This document shows positions 21,574-33,803 of a stretch of DNA of 64,000 nucleotides, piece after piece; within the stretch, counting starts at the first letter, position 1; each line of letters opens with the position of its first letter. The DNA comes from Diplodia intermedia (Eukaryota > Ascomycota > Dothideomycetes > Botryosphaeriales > Botryosphaeriaceae), in the NCBI GenBank assembly GCA_021495925.1, contig JAKEKT010000003.1:186001-250000 (forward strand), in the 5' to 3' direction. The notes under the pieces were generated by a model. The model was not told the DNA's origin and searched no databases. It worked only from the letters and a program-made list of their open reading frames with translations. The position numbers and the translations under genes were made by a program.

Positions 21574-24500
21574 GTTGCATCTCTGGAATTTGGTGTTGAG
21601 GTGAGGCGCAATAACGACGAGTGCGATACCAAACGGGAGCTCTATTTACCGTGTACTCACAGTCTTAGTCAATCGCAAGAAGATCATATCAGGACTTGCT
21701 TCCGCGGTGCTAACCCAGAGGGGAAAACAAAGTCGACCGTGCTCGCTTAGAGTTGATGGCCGGGACATGCCGTGAGATGTGGAGAAGTGGGCTGAGAATG
21801 GTTCACAGTCGTTGACCAGCGCTTGCGAGAGCGACAATGGCAGAGTCTAGACTTGGGGGATGGACGAGATGAACATCGTGGGGTGACGTATGCGAAGCGC
21901 GGTGCGAGAATCGAGAGACGTCAGAAACGACGTGCTGATCTGTTCTGGACCCCATCACCCGCCTCGGACCTCTTCCGCGGTAGCGCCCCGTCCCCCAGCC
22001 TCAGGTTTCCGCGCCCCTAATAAGCTGTGCATCCTTCCACCCCTCACCTGGTTTGCCGTCCCGCGTGCAGCGGCTACGCTAGCAACAGGCCGTCACGTCT
22101 GCCGCTTAGCGCCGACCCTACCGCAAGGTTCCGGAGGATGGGGATGGCCATGACCGATGACGCGTCCAGGGCAGCCCTGTCTGCCATCGAAGACAGCACG
22201 TCCAACCACACTCTTCACGCGTTCTCGTGCTCACTTTAATTTAGACCTCGTGTCGTTTTGCAGTCGATATCCGGTCATCCTTGGCGTGAACCTGAGGGGG
22301 CAGGGCAAGGCTGATATGAGATAGGGGAGGAAACATGCAGGAGACTGCGGCCCATTGGATCTCAACCCCCGGTGCTCGACAACCGCATTAGCGTTCCGGC
22401 ACGTCGCGTGGCTGGGGGAGGGAACAAAAAAGAAAGGCAGCTACCTATATCCCGGTTAAGCTGAACGGTTAGTTTCACTTTGTGGTGAAGGCGAGGGACG
22501 GCCACCGCTGGCCAGGAAGGGAATGGGGTCAAAGAAGGAACGAAAGCGAAGCTGACAACGATAGGCGAAGCTGGTTGGTAGAGATGGAGGGCGTGCAAAA
22601 GGCGATTACTTTAGCGCCCGCGGTCATCGTATGATGATGATAAACCGCGCCCCAGCGAAAAGCAGGAACCCACTATCGCCTGGTCAGCGCCGGGTTCGGC
22701 TCGAGATAGTCGCCTCCTTTCCTGCGCATTCAGGTTTCTTTTCTTTTCTTTGGGGGCCGGGCCTTCAGGTGTGCTAAATTTACTGGCGCTGCTTTCGGCA
22801 GGGCTGCACAGAGCACCGGGAGGTTCTTTGCGGATGGAAGAGACATCAATACTTCCGAAGGTTCACGGGGCGTTCCTCCCGGGGATAAGGAGCCGGCGTC
22901 GATTGGCCGGATTTTATTTTCGTCAGCCCTCGTGCTGGAGCAAGGGACGGTGATCTTCGGATTATCCGAGCGAGCGGGATCATCTCGCTTGGCCATGTGG
23001 CCGCACGGACGGCCTCTGCCTGTCGGCCACGTCGTACCCACAGCCTCGTACCACGCTTCGCGCTTCGGTTAGAAGAGCGCTCTTCTCTGTCTCTTTCTTC
23101 TGTGTCTTCTTGACTCGCCGACGCGGCAGTAGGCCCGTCGGCCGAGCGAGCGTCATTATTGACCGACCGGGTCGCCGAAAGCCTCGTCAATAAAATGTCA
23201 GTAGTCGCTTCGCCTCGCTTCCCCGACCGCCGTATACGCTTTAGGCGTGTAGATCCAGGTCTATAGCACGTCCTCTTATTGCACATTCCCGCGCCGATCT
23301 CTGCGCGGCTGACAGGCACCATGCCTTCTGCTTCATTGATCAACCGCGGCCCCCACAGCCCTACGATGGCGCGCAGGAGTGCGTATTGGAAGGATGTGAA
23401 GACCGTCCCAATCTCAACAACGGTGCATTCTTCGTCTTTGTCCTTGCCCATCCTCATCGGCGGATCGCCCCGCCAAGCCCTTTATCTTTCCCACCTCGAG
23501 CAGCCAGAGTCTCTCCTTCTTCGCGCGGCTACCCCGGCTCGGGGGACTGTCGGCCGGGAGGCACGAGGGAGAAGGGAGCGACGGGAATAAAGCCGCTACG
23601 TCCGGATGGGCGGTGTGGGGCCAAGCCCCGCATGCGGCTATGCGTGGTTTTTTTCGGCGCTTTTTGCCAAGAGGAAATAAAAGGCACCAGGGAAGAAGTG
23701 CCGCGCAGCATCTGCAGGGCAACCCAGCATCCAGGGGATGGGAAATGCAGTGATGGCGGGCGCAAGAAGGACGTCGGTGCCTGCGGGGGGGCTGAGCGAA
23801 CAAGGGTTGGCTTATACTAACTACTACTGCTGATCTCCCGTGCATGAGATCATACTTTGCAAGGCCGGTGGTGCCACCGCGCCTCTACCGCCGTATACCA
23901 GAAAAGAAAAAAATACATGCATATGCCGACAACTAGACCCGGCGCTCTACTGTCTTGTGCTTTTCCTCGGTCGGAAGGTCCAGTCGACCTCGATAATGAT
24001 GCAGGAGAAAACGGGAAGCGCTCTGGGACGCGCCGGGACCGTTTGCTCTAGCATCTGCCAAGGGCAGTAGCTCACCACGGTTATACCATCAGGCACAGTC
24101 CATGATACTACATGTGCAGCTTCCGACGGCCGGCCAGCAACTAGCGCAGAGGAGGCGGTGGCTCATCATGCAACTGGTCGACGCCCGGGTTGGAACGGCG
24201 CGGGGGAGAAGAGCGAAAAGGGAGAAACCAGAAGGGGGGGCAGGACAAGAAAAAGTTGGCTGAAAAGTCCTCCGGCTAGCGCTACCAAAGTCAAAAGGCT
24301 GCCACCGGCGAGCGGGGACACGTGGGTGGAATGTTCTAGGTGGGCGCCCGGCGGCCCAAGGGCAACGTTAGCTACTTGCGGGTTGTCTACTGAACGCACT
24401 ACTCGACGCATTGCCCATTGACGGGAAAGCGAGGGATGTTGGTTGCGGGCTGCAAGGGAACCCGTCTGCAGCAGCACGTCAACCCGCTCCGGCGTCACCG

Positions 24501-25238
24501 CAGCAAGTGATGTGGGGTGCATAAGCCCCCGGGCTCGCCGACTTCACCGTTGAACGGGGGCGTCCGCAGTCACGCAACTTGTAGAGTCATGAGCGCTGTG
24601 GCGCTGAAAAGGCCAACGCAACTCAGTCTAGAATCCACCGCTGTGGCTTCAGGGCGTTTTTTTTTCTTTCCATCGTCGCCGGTGATGCCGCGAAGGTACG
24701 GACATACCGCCGATCACGCATCCGCATCCAAACGGTCCGATGATAGGGCGTGTGATATGCGTCAGACGTTTCCTAGGACTTCGGTGCTCCGCTAGACTAC
24801 TACTCGGCAGTTGGCTCGGCCAGCGCCTAGCAGCCGATACCTAGATAGAGACATGGTTAACCGTGTGCCATGCTGGAGAAAGGAACAGAAGATACGAGGC
24901 AATCATTAATTACACTACAAATGCTATACTAGAGAAACAGAGCTTTTGGCATGTGGCCGATCCACAGTCCACCGCCTTGGCAACGAGGGAATCGCTGGAA
25001 CGCTAAGGATACGACAGGGGTATTGTGCTGAGAGTGAAAAGTTGAGAGGGTCTCCAGGACGTTCAATCGGCGGGAATGGTCTAAGGGAATGGAACTATGC
25101 TATGGGGAAATGCTTTGCAGTCGCCAACGTCATGTCGATCGTCTCGCGTCGTGAAACAAACGAAGCTGCCAGCCTCGACCCTGCGTGCAGGATTTGGCGT
25201 GGAAGCGTATCCGTGGAAGCTCGCCGGCCGCCCCCCCT
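21574..25238. other. 3.6-kb gene-poor region
   Basis: Frames of up to 203 codons are present on both strands, but their composition (Arg, Pro, Ser, Gly) and lack of splice-supported extensions argue against genes. No transposon terminal repeats or reverse-transcriptase remnants recognised. Purine- and pyrimidine-rich runs occur near 22737-22756 and 24658-24669. Confidence 0.5.
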
Positions 25239-25943
25239 CTAGAACAGGTACTGCTGGATGATCGGGAGCCCGGGGTCCTCGTGGAGCCATTTCCCCTGCT
25301 GAACATCCTCCGATCGGAGGCTGAATTCGACGTATTCGTCCGTGATGCTCGCAAGCTCCTGCAGCTCGCCGTTAGTCCAGCCCTGAATCCACTGCTGCTC
25401 CGCGCGTCAAGTAGTGCCGGATGCTCACAGATTGCAGGGAGGCGTCAACCTTCTGGAGCGCCGAAGAGCTTGCGCCCTCCTCTCGTAGGATGGCACTGCG
25501 CGAGTTGATCCAGCGCATGGCTGCCGTGGCGCGGAGGTAGACTCTCTGGCAGCGGAAGCGCCGTATGCTGGAATCGAGGAGGACTCTGGACGACAGCAGT
25601 GTCAGGGTGATGTCGCGGTGGAGGGAAATGGGCTCGTACGCTTTGAGGAGGGCCTTCTGCTGCTCCATGTCTTCTCCTGGCGAGGTGTTTGCGTTGAAGG
25701 GGGCATTGAGGATTGCCTGCGCCTCGGCATGGCACTCGCGGACGAGCGTGTAGCCTTGGAGGTAGAATTCGTCCGGCGACGGCGATACCCGAATCTGCGC
25801 TATGTAGTGCTGCAGGTTCCGGAAGTCGGTCATGATCTCGGCAATGCGGATGGCTCGGGCATCGTTGACTGCGAGGGATATGCTTCAGCGAGGGCTTGTG
25901 GTTCGGGACCGGGCAGGCAGGGAGACTCACGTCCGTCGGCCAT
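25239..25943 (-). CDS. Small conserved-looking protein of unknown function
   Basis: The start ATG (25943) begins a 13-nt first exon (25943-25931). Intron 25930-25869 (GTGAGT, CTCGCAG) leads into a helical, Gln/Arg/Leu-rich protein beginning with A-R-A-I-R-I-A-E-I-M-T-D-F. The frame then breaks near 25420-25385: the good downstream frame (W-I-Q-G-W-T-N-G-E-L-Q-E-L through the stop at 25239) is offset by one base. It can be rejoined in phase by a 34-nt intron (donor GTGAGC, acceptor GAGCAG) or a 55-nt intron from the upstream GTTGAC to the same acceptor; a one-base sequence error or frameshift is the other option. Coding sense resumes cleanly on both sides, so a gene of roughly 190-200 codons is likely. 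I do not recognise the family. Confidence 0.65.
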
Positions 25944-26842
25944 GGTGCAAAACAATTACAATTACACGGAAAAGTCGCGAGGGCAGAAGGAAAGAAGTAG
26001 TGGTCTGGGGATCAACAAAAGACTAACCTGAAGTTTGGGCCTAAGCAGACGGCCGCCGCGGTGGTTATAACAGTCCATGGCACTACTGGAGTTGACCGAG
26101 CAAGAGAAGAGCCAGCTAACGGCGGAGGCCTATGGTTTGCAAGAAGGGTCCGGCTCATGGCTCCTCCCGCTGCCTGTGCGCGTGCCGAGATGGCACGGCA
26201 GTGGAGCCCTGTGGTTCTCAGCGCGGCTCGGAAGCCAGCTGGGCTGGTTCAGCAACGCAGGGGAGGGGGGCACTTGGATCGGCGGCGGCCATGACGAGGG
26301 ATGGGAATCTTCACGGCACGAAAAGAGGTGAAGCTGAAAGTGATGCGCAGTCACGGGCGCGGAGAGTCAGTGGGCAGTGGATCGAAGTCAGCTTCGCGAG
26401 CGCCACGCCCAGCCGCCACGGCCCAAGGCAGCTAATGCCACCGAGACGTCGCGCGTTGCGAGTGCTCACGTTATCGCTGGAGAGCTGCTCGCAATGTGGA
26501 TTGGCTGGCGCGTGCAAAATTAGCAGCAGCGCTCGCTTCCGCACGCCCATCAGCCGGGCACCAGCCTGCGCGCGTGCGGAGGCCCGCCACACGGCGGCTG
26601 TGTTCTGCGAGCTGCTCCAATACGGTATGTGCTGAGCGAAAGGGGATGCTACGAGCTGAAAACGTGCTGCTTGGCCGCAAGAGAGCTACCGATACGTACA
26701 AGGCCCCCGTCGCGGCTGAACCGCCCTGCACCCTGCACGGATGATGCGCGCTCCCCGTCGCACCAGATTCCCGACGATGCAACCCCTGCCACAGCCCACG
26801 AGGCGCCCTCGGCACCGCTCTGCGCCCCCCGCCCTGTCTCGC
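25944..26842. other. Intergenic
   Basis: Upstream of the small protein gene (-) and downstream of the proteasome gene (-). Overlapping frames on both strands show no recognisable product. Confidence 0.5.
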
Positions 26843-28052
26843 TCAGTCCTTGTCCGCGATCGCCTGTAACCGCTCATCGATCTCGTCCTCGTTGAGCACG
26901 CGGAACTCGGCGTCCGTTCCCGGCTGCCCGTCAGCCCGGGGCCCGCCCACGATTCCGATCTCCAGCTCGCCCTTCTTGAAGTCGACGCTGAGCACCTGGC
27001 TGAGCGTCGAGATGCCCAGCTCCACCACCTCCTTCCAGTCGCCCTCGGCGCTGTCGCGGTTCTTCAGCTTCTTCTCGAGGAAGTTCAGCGCCTCCTGCGT
27101 CTTCGGGCCGGATGCAGTCGCCTTGTATCCGACGTAGTAGCCTGCCGGGTCGCACTTGTACAGCTGAGGGCCGTACTCCGAGTCCAACGAGACGAGCGTC
27201 ATAGCGACGCCGAGCGGCCGCATGTAAGCCTATGCACCGCCACACATCAGCTCTACCTCCACATTTTTTTTCTTCACCGCTCACGCTGTTGCGCAAACCC
27301 ATTGCAAATGTTGCCACGCATGAAACGCTCGAGCACAGCTTCAGCCGCGAGTGGAGCTATATCCAGCCGTACACGGACGGAAGGCGTCGCCACACACGCG
27401 CGTCTTGACCGATGCTCCAGCTCCCCGTTGCCTACAAATGGACGGAACTTACCCGCTGAGTGTAGACCTGGCTGATGTTTGCTATCCGCTTGGCGAGCAC
27501 GTCGCAAGGCATCTCGTAGCCGTACTTATAGCGGAACTCGGACGCCTCGCCCTGCGCGCGCTGGACCGATGCCCGGGCGTCGGCGATGGAGCCCGTCATG
27601 ACGCAGCCGACCGACGGCGAGAGCTTGAAGACGTACGAGACGGACGAGGGCTCGATGAGCTTGTCCTGCAGGTGATGTGGTCAGCGGGGATGGCGAGCAG
27701 GTCGGGGACGGCCTTGGGCGATTACGTACGGGGACCTTCTTCTGGGTCAGGACAACGGCGCAGTCCTTGCCCCTCACTCCAATCGACGTGATGTTCGCCG
27801 CGGTGATGGCCTTGAATGCATATTCTGTGATGTCACACCGATCCCATCAGCTGTTGTGTCGTTGCATGTGGCCGCTCCCTGGGACAGGCGGGAAGAAGGG
27901 AGGATGACGTACCGACTTGGTACAGACGACCTTGGTCGGAGAAGATGGTGATGTGTCGGTCGTAGCCTGCGCTTCCTGTTGGACGGCGGTGGGTCAGCTT
28001 GGGGAGCTCTCACAGCGGCGGATGGAGGGTGAGGCCACGACGCACCAGACAT
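26843..28052 (-). CDS. 20S proteasome subunit alpha 1 (Scl1/PSMA6)
   Basis: Structural subunit of the outer alpha ring that gates the 20S core particle in the cytosol and nucleus. Five exons on the minus strand (28052-28046, 27975-27913, 27824-27730, 27665-27453, 27229-26843) encode 254 aa, close to the family norm. The first exon is only 7 nt. The N-terminus carries the alpha signature S-A-G-Y-D-R-H-I-T-I-F-S followed by G-R-L-Y-Q-V-E-Y-A-F-K-A, interrupted by intron 2. Further family signatures are R-G-K-D-C-A-V-V-L-T-Q-K-K-V-P, G-C-V-M-T-G and Y-K-C-D-P-A-G-Y-Y. The last intron (27230-27452) is 223 nt, long for this genome. It is divergent from the WKF-protein gene with 350 bp between the starts. 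Confidence 0.96.
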
Positions 28053-28402
28053 GGCGGGCTTTATGTGAAGCGGGTGTTCGACTCAGCTGCAGTGATGGGT
28101 GGTCTAGAAGCAGTCCGGGAGGAAATGCGGGCTGAGATGGCGGGTGTGGAGGGGCGGTTGTTGATGGAGCTGTCGAGCTATGTCAACGCGTTGCTGTCGG
28201 AGCCTGCGAGAGCCGCCCAGAGCTCGGGCCCGCCCAGCGCCGCCAGCGATCGCCGCCCAGGCCCGCGGCCAATCAGCGCCCCCGTGGGAATTTTTCGACA
28301 TCTCCCAGCAGGACCACCACAGCTGAGCAAACTCAATCCACCGCCGCCTCCGACCCTCCGATCCTCCCTACAGGCCGCTCCAAGCCGCGTGTGCAAGAGA
28401 CT
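28053..28402. other. Divergent promoter region
   Basis: A 350-bp spacer between the proteasome alpha 1 gene (-) and the WKF-domain gene (+), likely a bidirectional promoter. I see no clear binding site. The frame of the WKF gene can be extended slightly upstream only through a GTG. Confidence 0.5.
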
Positions 28403-29740
28403 ATGGCCGCCACTCCGGACTCCTCGCGCGTGCCCGCCTGGAAAAAGCTGGGCCTCAAGCTAAAGCACGCAAGTGACGAAAGTCCAGCTGCTGCCTCCCC
28501 CTCCGCTTCCAAAAAGAGAGCCCGTGAGGACGATGCCGGTGGCAAGAGCGAATCAAAAGACCGGTCGAGCGGAACCCCGTCAAAGAAGTCCAAGAAGAGG
28601 AGGGCCGAGCCAGCTGAGGAGTCCACTCCACCTTCCGACGAGCCCTCCAAAAAGGAAAAGAAAGAAAAGAAGCGCGAAAAGAAATCCAAGACCAAGGCCG
28701 CCCTGCCCGACAGGACCGCTCCAGACTCAGCTGTGTCGGACACTGAAGACAGAACCCCTGCTCTTTCCACGCCGGTCAAGACCCTTCAGCGCAAGAAGTC
28801 CGTGAGCTTCACTCCCGACACTAAGAAGTCCGACGGCGACAGCGGCCAGCAGCTGTTTAAGGCCTGGGTCAAGTCTCAAGACGGTTCCTCTACCGAAGAC
28901 AGTATTGTGCCGAGCACCGAATCCGCCGTCGAGGAGGGCGACGTTGCGGCCGCCAGCGAACTAAGGCCTGAGCCGTCCAAAAAGGAGCTGAAGAAGGCGA
29001 AGAAGGAGCAGCGCAACGCCGTGAAGGCCGCAGAGGCCGCGCAGCAGAAAGAGCATCTCCCTCCCTATGTCACCTATCTACAGCAGTACCATTCGGACCG
29101 CTCAAGCTGGAAATTCAACAAGAAGCACCAGGTCGAGCTTCTCAAGAATATTTTCAATCTTTTCCGCGTTCCCGCATCATATGACCCCGCTGTTGAGGCG
29201 TATATTGCCGGCCTCAACGGCGCCGCGGCGCGCTATCGTCTCAAGGAACATTCCGAGTCGGTTCTGAAAGAAACCTCCGACATGTCGATGGAGGATCCCG
29301 CCAACCGCAAGGCCGCCGCTGAGTTGACCGCCAAGCGCCGCCGTGCGGAGAAGGTGGTCAAGGCCCTCGGGCATGTGGATGAGCCGCCTGCGATGCCCAG
29401 CAAAACCATCCAGCCGCAGAAGGAGGCTGAAGCTCCGGAAGACAGCAACAAGAAGCGTTCTCGCCCTCGCAAGTCGCGCACGATGGATATCGACAGCAGC
29501 AGCAGCGAGGACGACAGCTCCAGCGACGAGAGCTCGGCTGTGTCTAGCAGCTCGGAAGAGCCTAGCTCCGACGACTCTGATTCTGACTCTGATTCTGACT
29601 CTGACTCTGTTTCCGATGACTCGAGCAGTGCGAGCGACAGCGATGATTTGGACTCAGAGCGGGAGGAGTCTAAGGGTCGCGGGAAAAGCACGAAGGACGA
29701 CAGCGGCGACTCCAGCGATAGCGACAGCGACAGCGACTAA
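28403..29740 (+). CDS. WKF-domain protein, probably nucleolar
   Basis: A single exon of 445 aa. The start at 28403 is the first ATG of the frame; the frame opens at a GTG (28391) that need not be used. Lys/Glu/Ser-rich low-complexity sequence fills the first 215 residues, including K-K-S-K-K-R-R-A basic clusters. A compact segment around residues 218-290 carries the signature S-S-W-K-F-N-K-K-H-Q with L-L-K-N-I-F, which defines the WKF domain (C7orf50-like). Proteins of this family are nucleolar and linked to ribosome assembly; that link is family knowledge, not seen here. The C-terminus is an acidic Ser/Asp repeat tract with a run of alternating S-D, a likely casein kinase 2 target. Confidence 0.82.
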   Translation: MAATPDSSRVPAWKKLGLKLKHASDESPAAASPSASKKRAREDDAGGKSESKDRSSGTPSKKSKKRRAEPAEESTPPSDEPSKKEKKEKKREKKSKTKAALPDRTAPDSAVSDTEDRTPALSTPVKTLQRKKSVSFTPDTKKSDGDSGQQLFKAWVKSQDGSSTEDSIVPSTESAVEEGDVAAASELRPEPSKKELKKAKKEQRNAVKAAEAAQQKEHLPPYVTYLQQYHSDRSSWKFNKKHQVELLKNIFNLFRVPASYDPAVEAYIAGLNGAAARYRLKEHSESVLKETSDMSMEDPANRKAAAELTAKRRRAEKVVKALGHVDEPPAMPSKTIQPQKEAEAPEDSNKKRSRPRKSRTMDIDSSSSEDDSSSDESSAVSSSSEEPSSDDSDSDSDSDSDSVSDDSSSASDSDDLDSEREESKGRGKSTKDDSGDSSDSDSDSD

Positions 29741-30504
29741 GGTGCAGCGGGGGTCACAAGAGCCGATCGGTTTGACCGGATTCAAAAGCAGCTCGGCATG
29801 ACGCCACAATGCTGGAAGTGCAGACATATATGAACCCTAAGCGGTGAACCGTCGCACGCTGTGAACTACTGTAAACACGCTGCCCTGAGACTGGTCCCGC
29901 ATTGCAAGACTGAATCAGTGGAAATGAAGTCTTTCGTACCTGTGTGAAGAATCCAGTTGGAGTCAGCAGATGTAGGTCTCTCTTTACGGGTATGCGGGCG
30001 CGTGTGATCTGCAGGCGCGAGCGTCAGCCCTCAAAGGGCTTCACTTTTACCCGAGGCAGGTCTCGGACGACATTGGACAGATGAACAGAAGGAAACAAAA
30101 GCAATATATTGCCACTCATCGGCGCCACAAGATTGGTAGCAACATCGGAAGATAGATCCCGCGAGAAATGGCATTGCATGACATGCACGATATGCAGAAA
30201 AAGTACCGTGATGTCAAATCTTGTATGTTTGGCGTTAAGCTTTTGCGTCTATGCAAAAATGAAGGCGCCCGTAATCTCCATCGCGAAGGTATTTCCATCA
30301 TTCTATCATGATGCCGTGTCACGCCCCTTCGAACCCCAGAACTCGCAAAATGTGTACCAAAGACGGAAAGAAAAAAGCACCAGAAACCGAAGACCATTCC
30401 CATGTTCTTTGAAAGTGCTGCCCGAAAGCCAGTGGCGATTTTTCAGCACTGCTGGCTGTTATTCTCCAAACCCGCGAAAAACCCAATCCTGATGAAATGC
30501 CCGT
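29741..30504. other. Intergenic between convergent genes
   Basis: 3' regions of the WKF gene (+) and the permease gene (-). AT-richer than the neighbourhood; nothing else recognised. Confidence 0.6.
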
Positions 30505-32351
30505 CTACCAAAGAGTGAAGTAGCTCGCGAAACGCCTGTACATGCCTTGCTTGTAGTACGCGTCCAGCTCCAGGATGTCGTCTTCGGACAGCGGCCGGCG
30601 GTCGGACTGCAAATCGACCGTCTTGAGGTCGCGGATCTTGGTGCGGAAGACGACCTTGTAGCCCACGTAGCTGGTGAGGATGAGAATCAGGCCGAGCACG
30701 TATTGGAAGAACGATTCAACCGAGAGACCACCGCCATCGACTGGGTAGAGGCCAACGTAGATACAGGCGGCGGTAAGCAGCGCACAGCCGAGAGCCAGCC
30801 AGGTGAGCGTGAAGTAGTAGAAGGTGGCGCTCCAAGAGTAGACCTGGTCGAAGAGCGGGTCGTTCTGGGCCTTGAGGGCGGAGCGGAAGCGCCAGGAGAC
30901 GATGCAGAGAATGATCCAGACGGAGAAGAAGGACGAGGACGTGATGGATGTAAACCAGGTAAAGATAGTGACACCGCCGCCTGTTGAGGTTTCGTTCAGT
31001 CAGTGACCAATGACTCTTGACTTCCTTTTTCTATCACGGAGCTGGTACTTACTGCTCAGGTTGATGTAGGTCAGAGTGACAGCGACGATACTTGTCATGG
31101 CAAGAGCTCCACGAGGACGGCCTCTGGCGTCAACGCTAGCCATGAATTTCGGAATCAGACCCTGCGCGGCCAGCGACCGCAGGGTACGCGACGCGATGTA
31201 GATACTCTCGCAAGCAATGGCAGTCACACCGACGACAATGACGCCGTTAAGGAAGTGGGGGAGTCCGGTGATACCAGCGTCCTGCATGGAGATGATGAAG
31301 GGAGAGGCCGCAGCACCCGAAGAACCGTATAGACGGTCGTCATCAGACGGGACGAGGAGCGAGATCCACATGATGGACGTCATGTAAATGACGAACATAC
31401 GGCCAGTGACCATCTTGCAGGCGCGACCCATGGCAAGGCGGGGAAAGAATGCCTCGCCACCCATGATGCCGATAAAGACTTGGTCACCATAGGCCCAGCA
31501 TGCCAGCATCATGCATTGCCCAATACCCTAAAGCAGCATCGTCAGCGGATTACTCTTACCGAAAGTCGGCGTTGTCAAGTCTTACCGCAAAACCATTCTT
31601 AAACTTGACATAATCCCTCCACGTCTCTCCGTTGTGGACCTTGCCCGTAGGACCAGCACCGGCCATGATGGCGACCGAGGACCAGAAAATGGTCAAGAAG
31701 GCGCAGACCTTGACCAGAGACGTGACGTATTCAAACCAAGCAAACGCCTTGCTGGGCAGGAAGAACAGACCGAAAACGACGACGAGGAAGATGCTCACTG
31801 GAGGAGACGTAAGAGGAAGTCGGTTACAAAACTAGCCGGCGCAAACGGAACTTACACCACACAGCATCGTGCACGCGGCCCTCGGCCCAGTAGTTGATCA
31901 GCACCGTAAACATGGTGGCCTCAGCCGCGCACACGGCAGTCCATCCCAGCCACTCGGCAAAGCCAGCGGCGAAGGCCAGGGCCGGGTCACACCAACGGTC
32001 CGCGTACTCGAACAGATTGCCGGATACGGGAAAGGCGATGGTCATTTCCGTGAGCAGCTGCAGCACACACCAAATCAGGATTGCGACGAAACCATAGCCG
32101 AAAACGAAGCCGGCGGGGCCGCCAGTAGAGAGACCACGGCCGGTGGTAATGAACAGTCCGCTGCCAATGGAGCCGCCGAGGGCAATGACCTGCATGCGCC
32201 GCGGCGAGAAAATGCCCTTGTAGGCTGCCTGGGCTGTCTGGGGAATCCGGATGACATCGCCGCCCTCTTTCTCGTCGATGGCGTATTTGGACAGCGATTC
32301 CGACGAGCCCTTGACGGGAAGGGCTCCCGTATCGGCCGGCGGGGAAGACAT
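30505..32351 (-). CDS. Amino-acid permease (fungal AAT family, APC superfamily)
   Basis: Proton-coupled amino-acid importer of the plasma membrane. Exons on the minus strand are 32351-31856, 31797-31586, 31527-31053 and 30980-30505, encoding 552 aa with about twelve membrane segments. The N-terminal cytoplasmic stretch of about 50 residues is followed by the family signature M-Q-V-I-A-L-G-G-S-I-G-S-G-L-F. G-R-G-L-S-T-G-G-P lies in the first loop and S-R-T-L-R-S-L-A-A-Q-G in the conserved eighth-segment loop. The start at 32351 is the Met before S-S-P-P-A; codons upstream in the same frame are leader. Introns are 58, 58 and 72 nt. Substrate range (general, proline, basic amino acids) cannot be decided from sequence. 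Confidence 0.94.
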
Positions 32352-33803
32352 GGTTGGTGGAGCGTCGCTGTTGGGACGGCGAGAAAGACCGGAGTGAGGA
32401 ATTGGGTTGAGTGGCGGCCGTGAAGAATTGGACTCGACGACGACGGCGAGAGGCCAAGTAGAAAAGAAAGGTCTTATAGATGGGAAACGTAACATGCACC
32501 GCTAGGACCTTTGTCGCTTTGGGGATGGATCAGTCAGAGCAAAGATACGGACCGACCATGGTCGTCGCCTCCCCCAGGCCGCGTCGGGACGGTACCCTCC
32601 TGGACGGTGCAAGCCATCGGATTGACAGTGCACCCCCACATCGATCTGGGGCTCCAGATAGGGTCCTCGAGAATCCCCCGCACGCAGCAAGGCAAGCACC
32701 ACTCTTCTCTCCTGACCTTGGGCTTCCTGTCGTCGTCCAAAGCGCTCAACTTTTGCGTAACAGCAACTGGCCTCGAAGCATGCGGTGGTGGGCTAACAAA
32801 ATTTTGCGCCGCGGCACGGACCGGGCGTCATGGGTTCCTGAACAATTGTGGGCTCATTTGCGGGGTCTAGTGTCGGCTTCCGTCGGCCCTCAGCTTGCAT
32901 GACGGAATTCGAATGCTAAACGGCCTCCGATACTCGCAGCCCAAAGCCCGGATCGCCGCCTCTGCCGCACCACCGCAGGGCTGACCAGTTGCCGCATGGC
33001 CCGTTTGGGACGTCAACTCTTCCGCGACCAAGCATACGCCACACCCGCGGCCACCTCCAGCACACAACATGGTGCAAATCGGCCGCCGCCACGAGGACAG
33101 CCTGGCGGTAGCCGACAGTGGCCATCATTTCGATTCTCAGAACGCCAGCCCGCCGTCCTGTACGAGCCACAACATGCCTGGACCTCAATCCAGCCAATGC
33201 TGGCACGCCTGCATCAGGTTGACGCTAGCCACTGGCCGCAAGCAGCAGTACCGACGAGACGCCTAATGGAAAGGCCACCTCCGTCACACGCGATTCCTTT
33301 GGTCACGATTAGTGCCTTGTTTGTGATTCGCAGGCTCCTGCCAACCCACGCGAGAGCATTGACTGCCATGAGGTAAAGGGGGCGTGACGTGCTGGCGCTG
33401 GAGATAGCCCCAGAGCTCCGGGCCGTTGTGTGTGAGTAATTTCGTTGTTGCTATCTGTGAGCGTCGCTGATGAAGCGACCGACAAGCCCACGGGGGGTAT
33501 CTAGCAGCGTCATAGCCGCGCGGCATTGGATCCTCCTCCTCTTCCTCCCTGCCAATGAAGGGACAAACCCCGTTTTATCTTATCTTTTTTGGAACTCCAG
33601 ACACCCGATGCTTGTTGAGGAAGCACTTTTTCTGATCCGGAGCCCTGGACTCCTTTACCGATGACCGACGTTGAAGGCGTTACATGACAACATTATACAA
33701 ACGAATGCCGAGACGAGCCAAGTCACGCCCTGTTAAGAGGGCGGACATCGACCCGGATACAGTGACGAAGCGCAAGCCGACAGGCTAAGCACTCAAAACA
33801 GGC
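32352..33803. other. Intergenic
   Basis: Upstream of the permease gene (-) and downstream of the C1-tetrahydrofolate synthase gene (-). Frames up to 126 codons on both strands lack any recognisable motif. Confidence 0.5.

Noticed and set aside
22846..23457. 203-codon minus-strand frame in the 3.6-kb gap
   Set aside because: No domain, no signal peptide, low-complexity charged end; overlapping frames on the other strand are similar.
30300..30380. Minus-strand GGGGTTCGAAGGGG resembling a B box
   Set aside because: The flanks do not pair as a T stem and no A box lies at the right distance.
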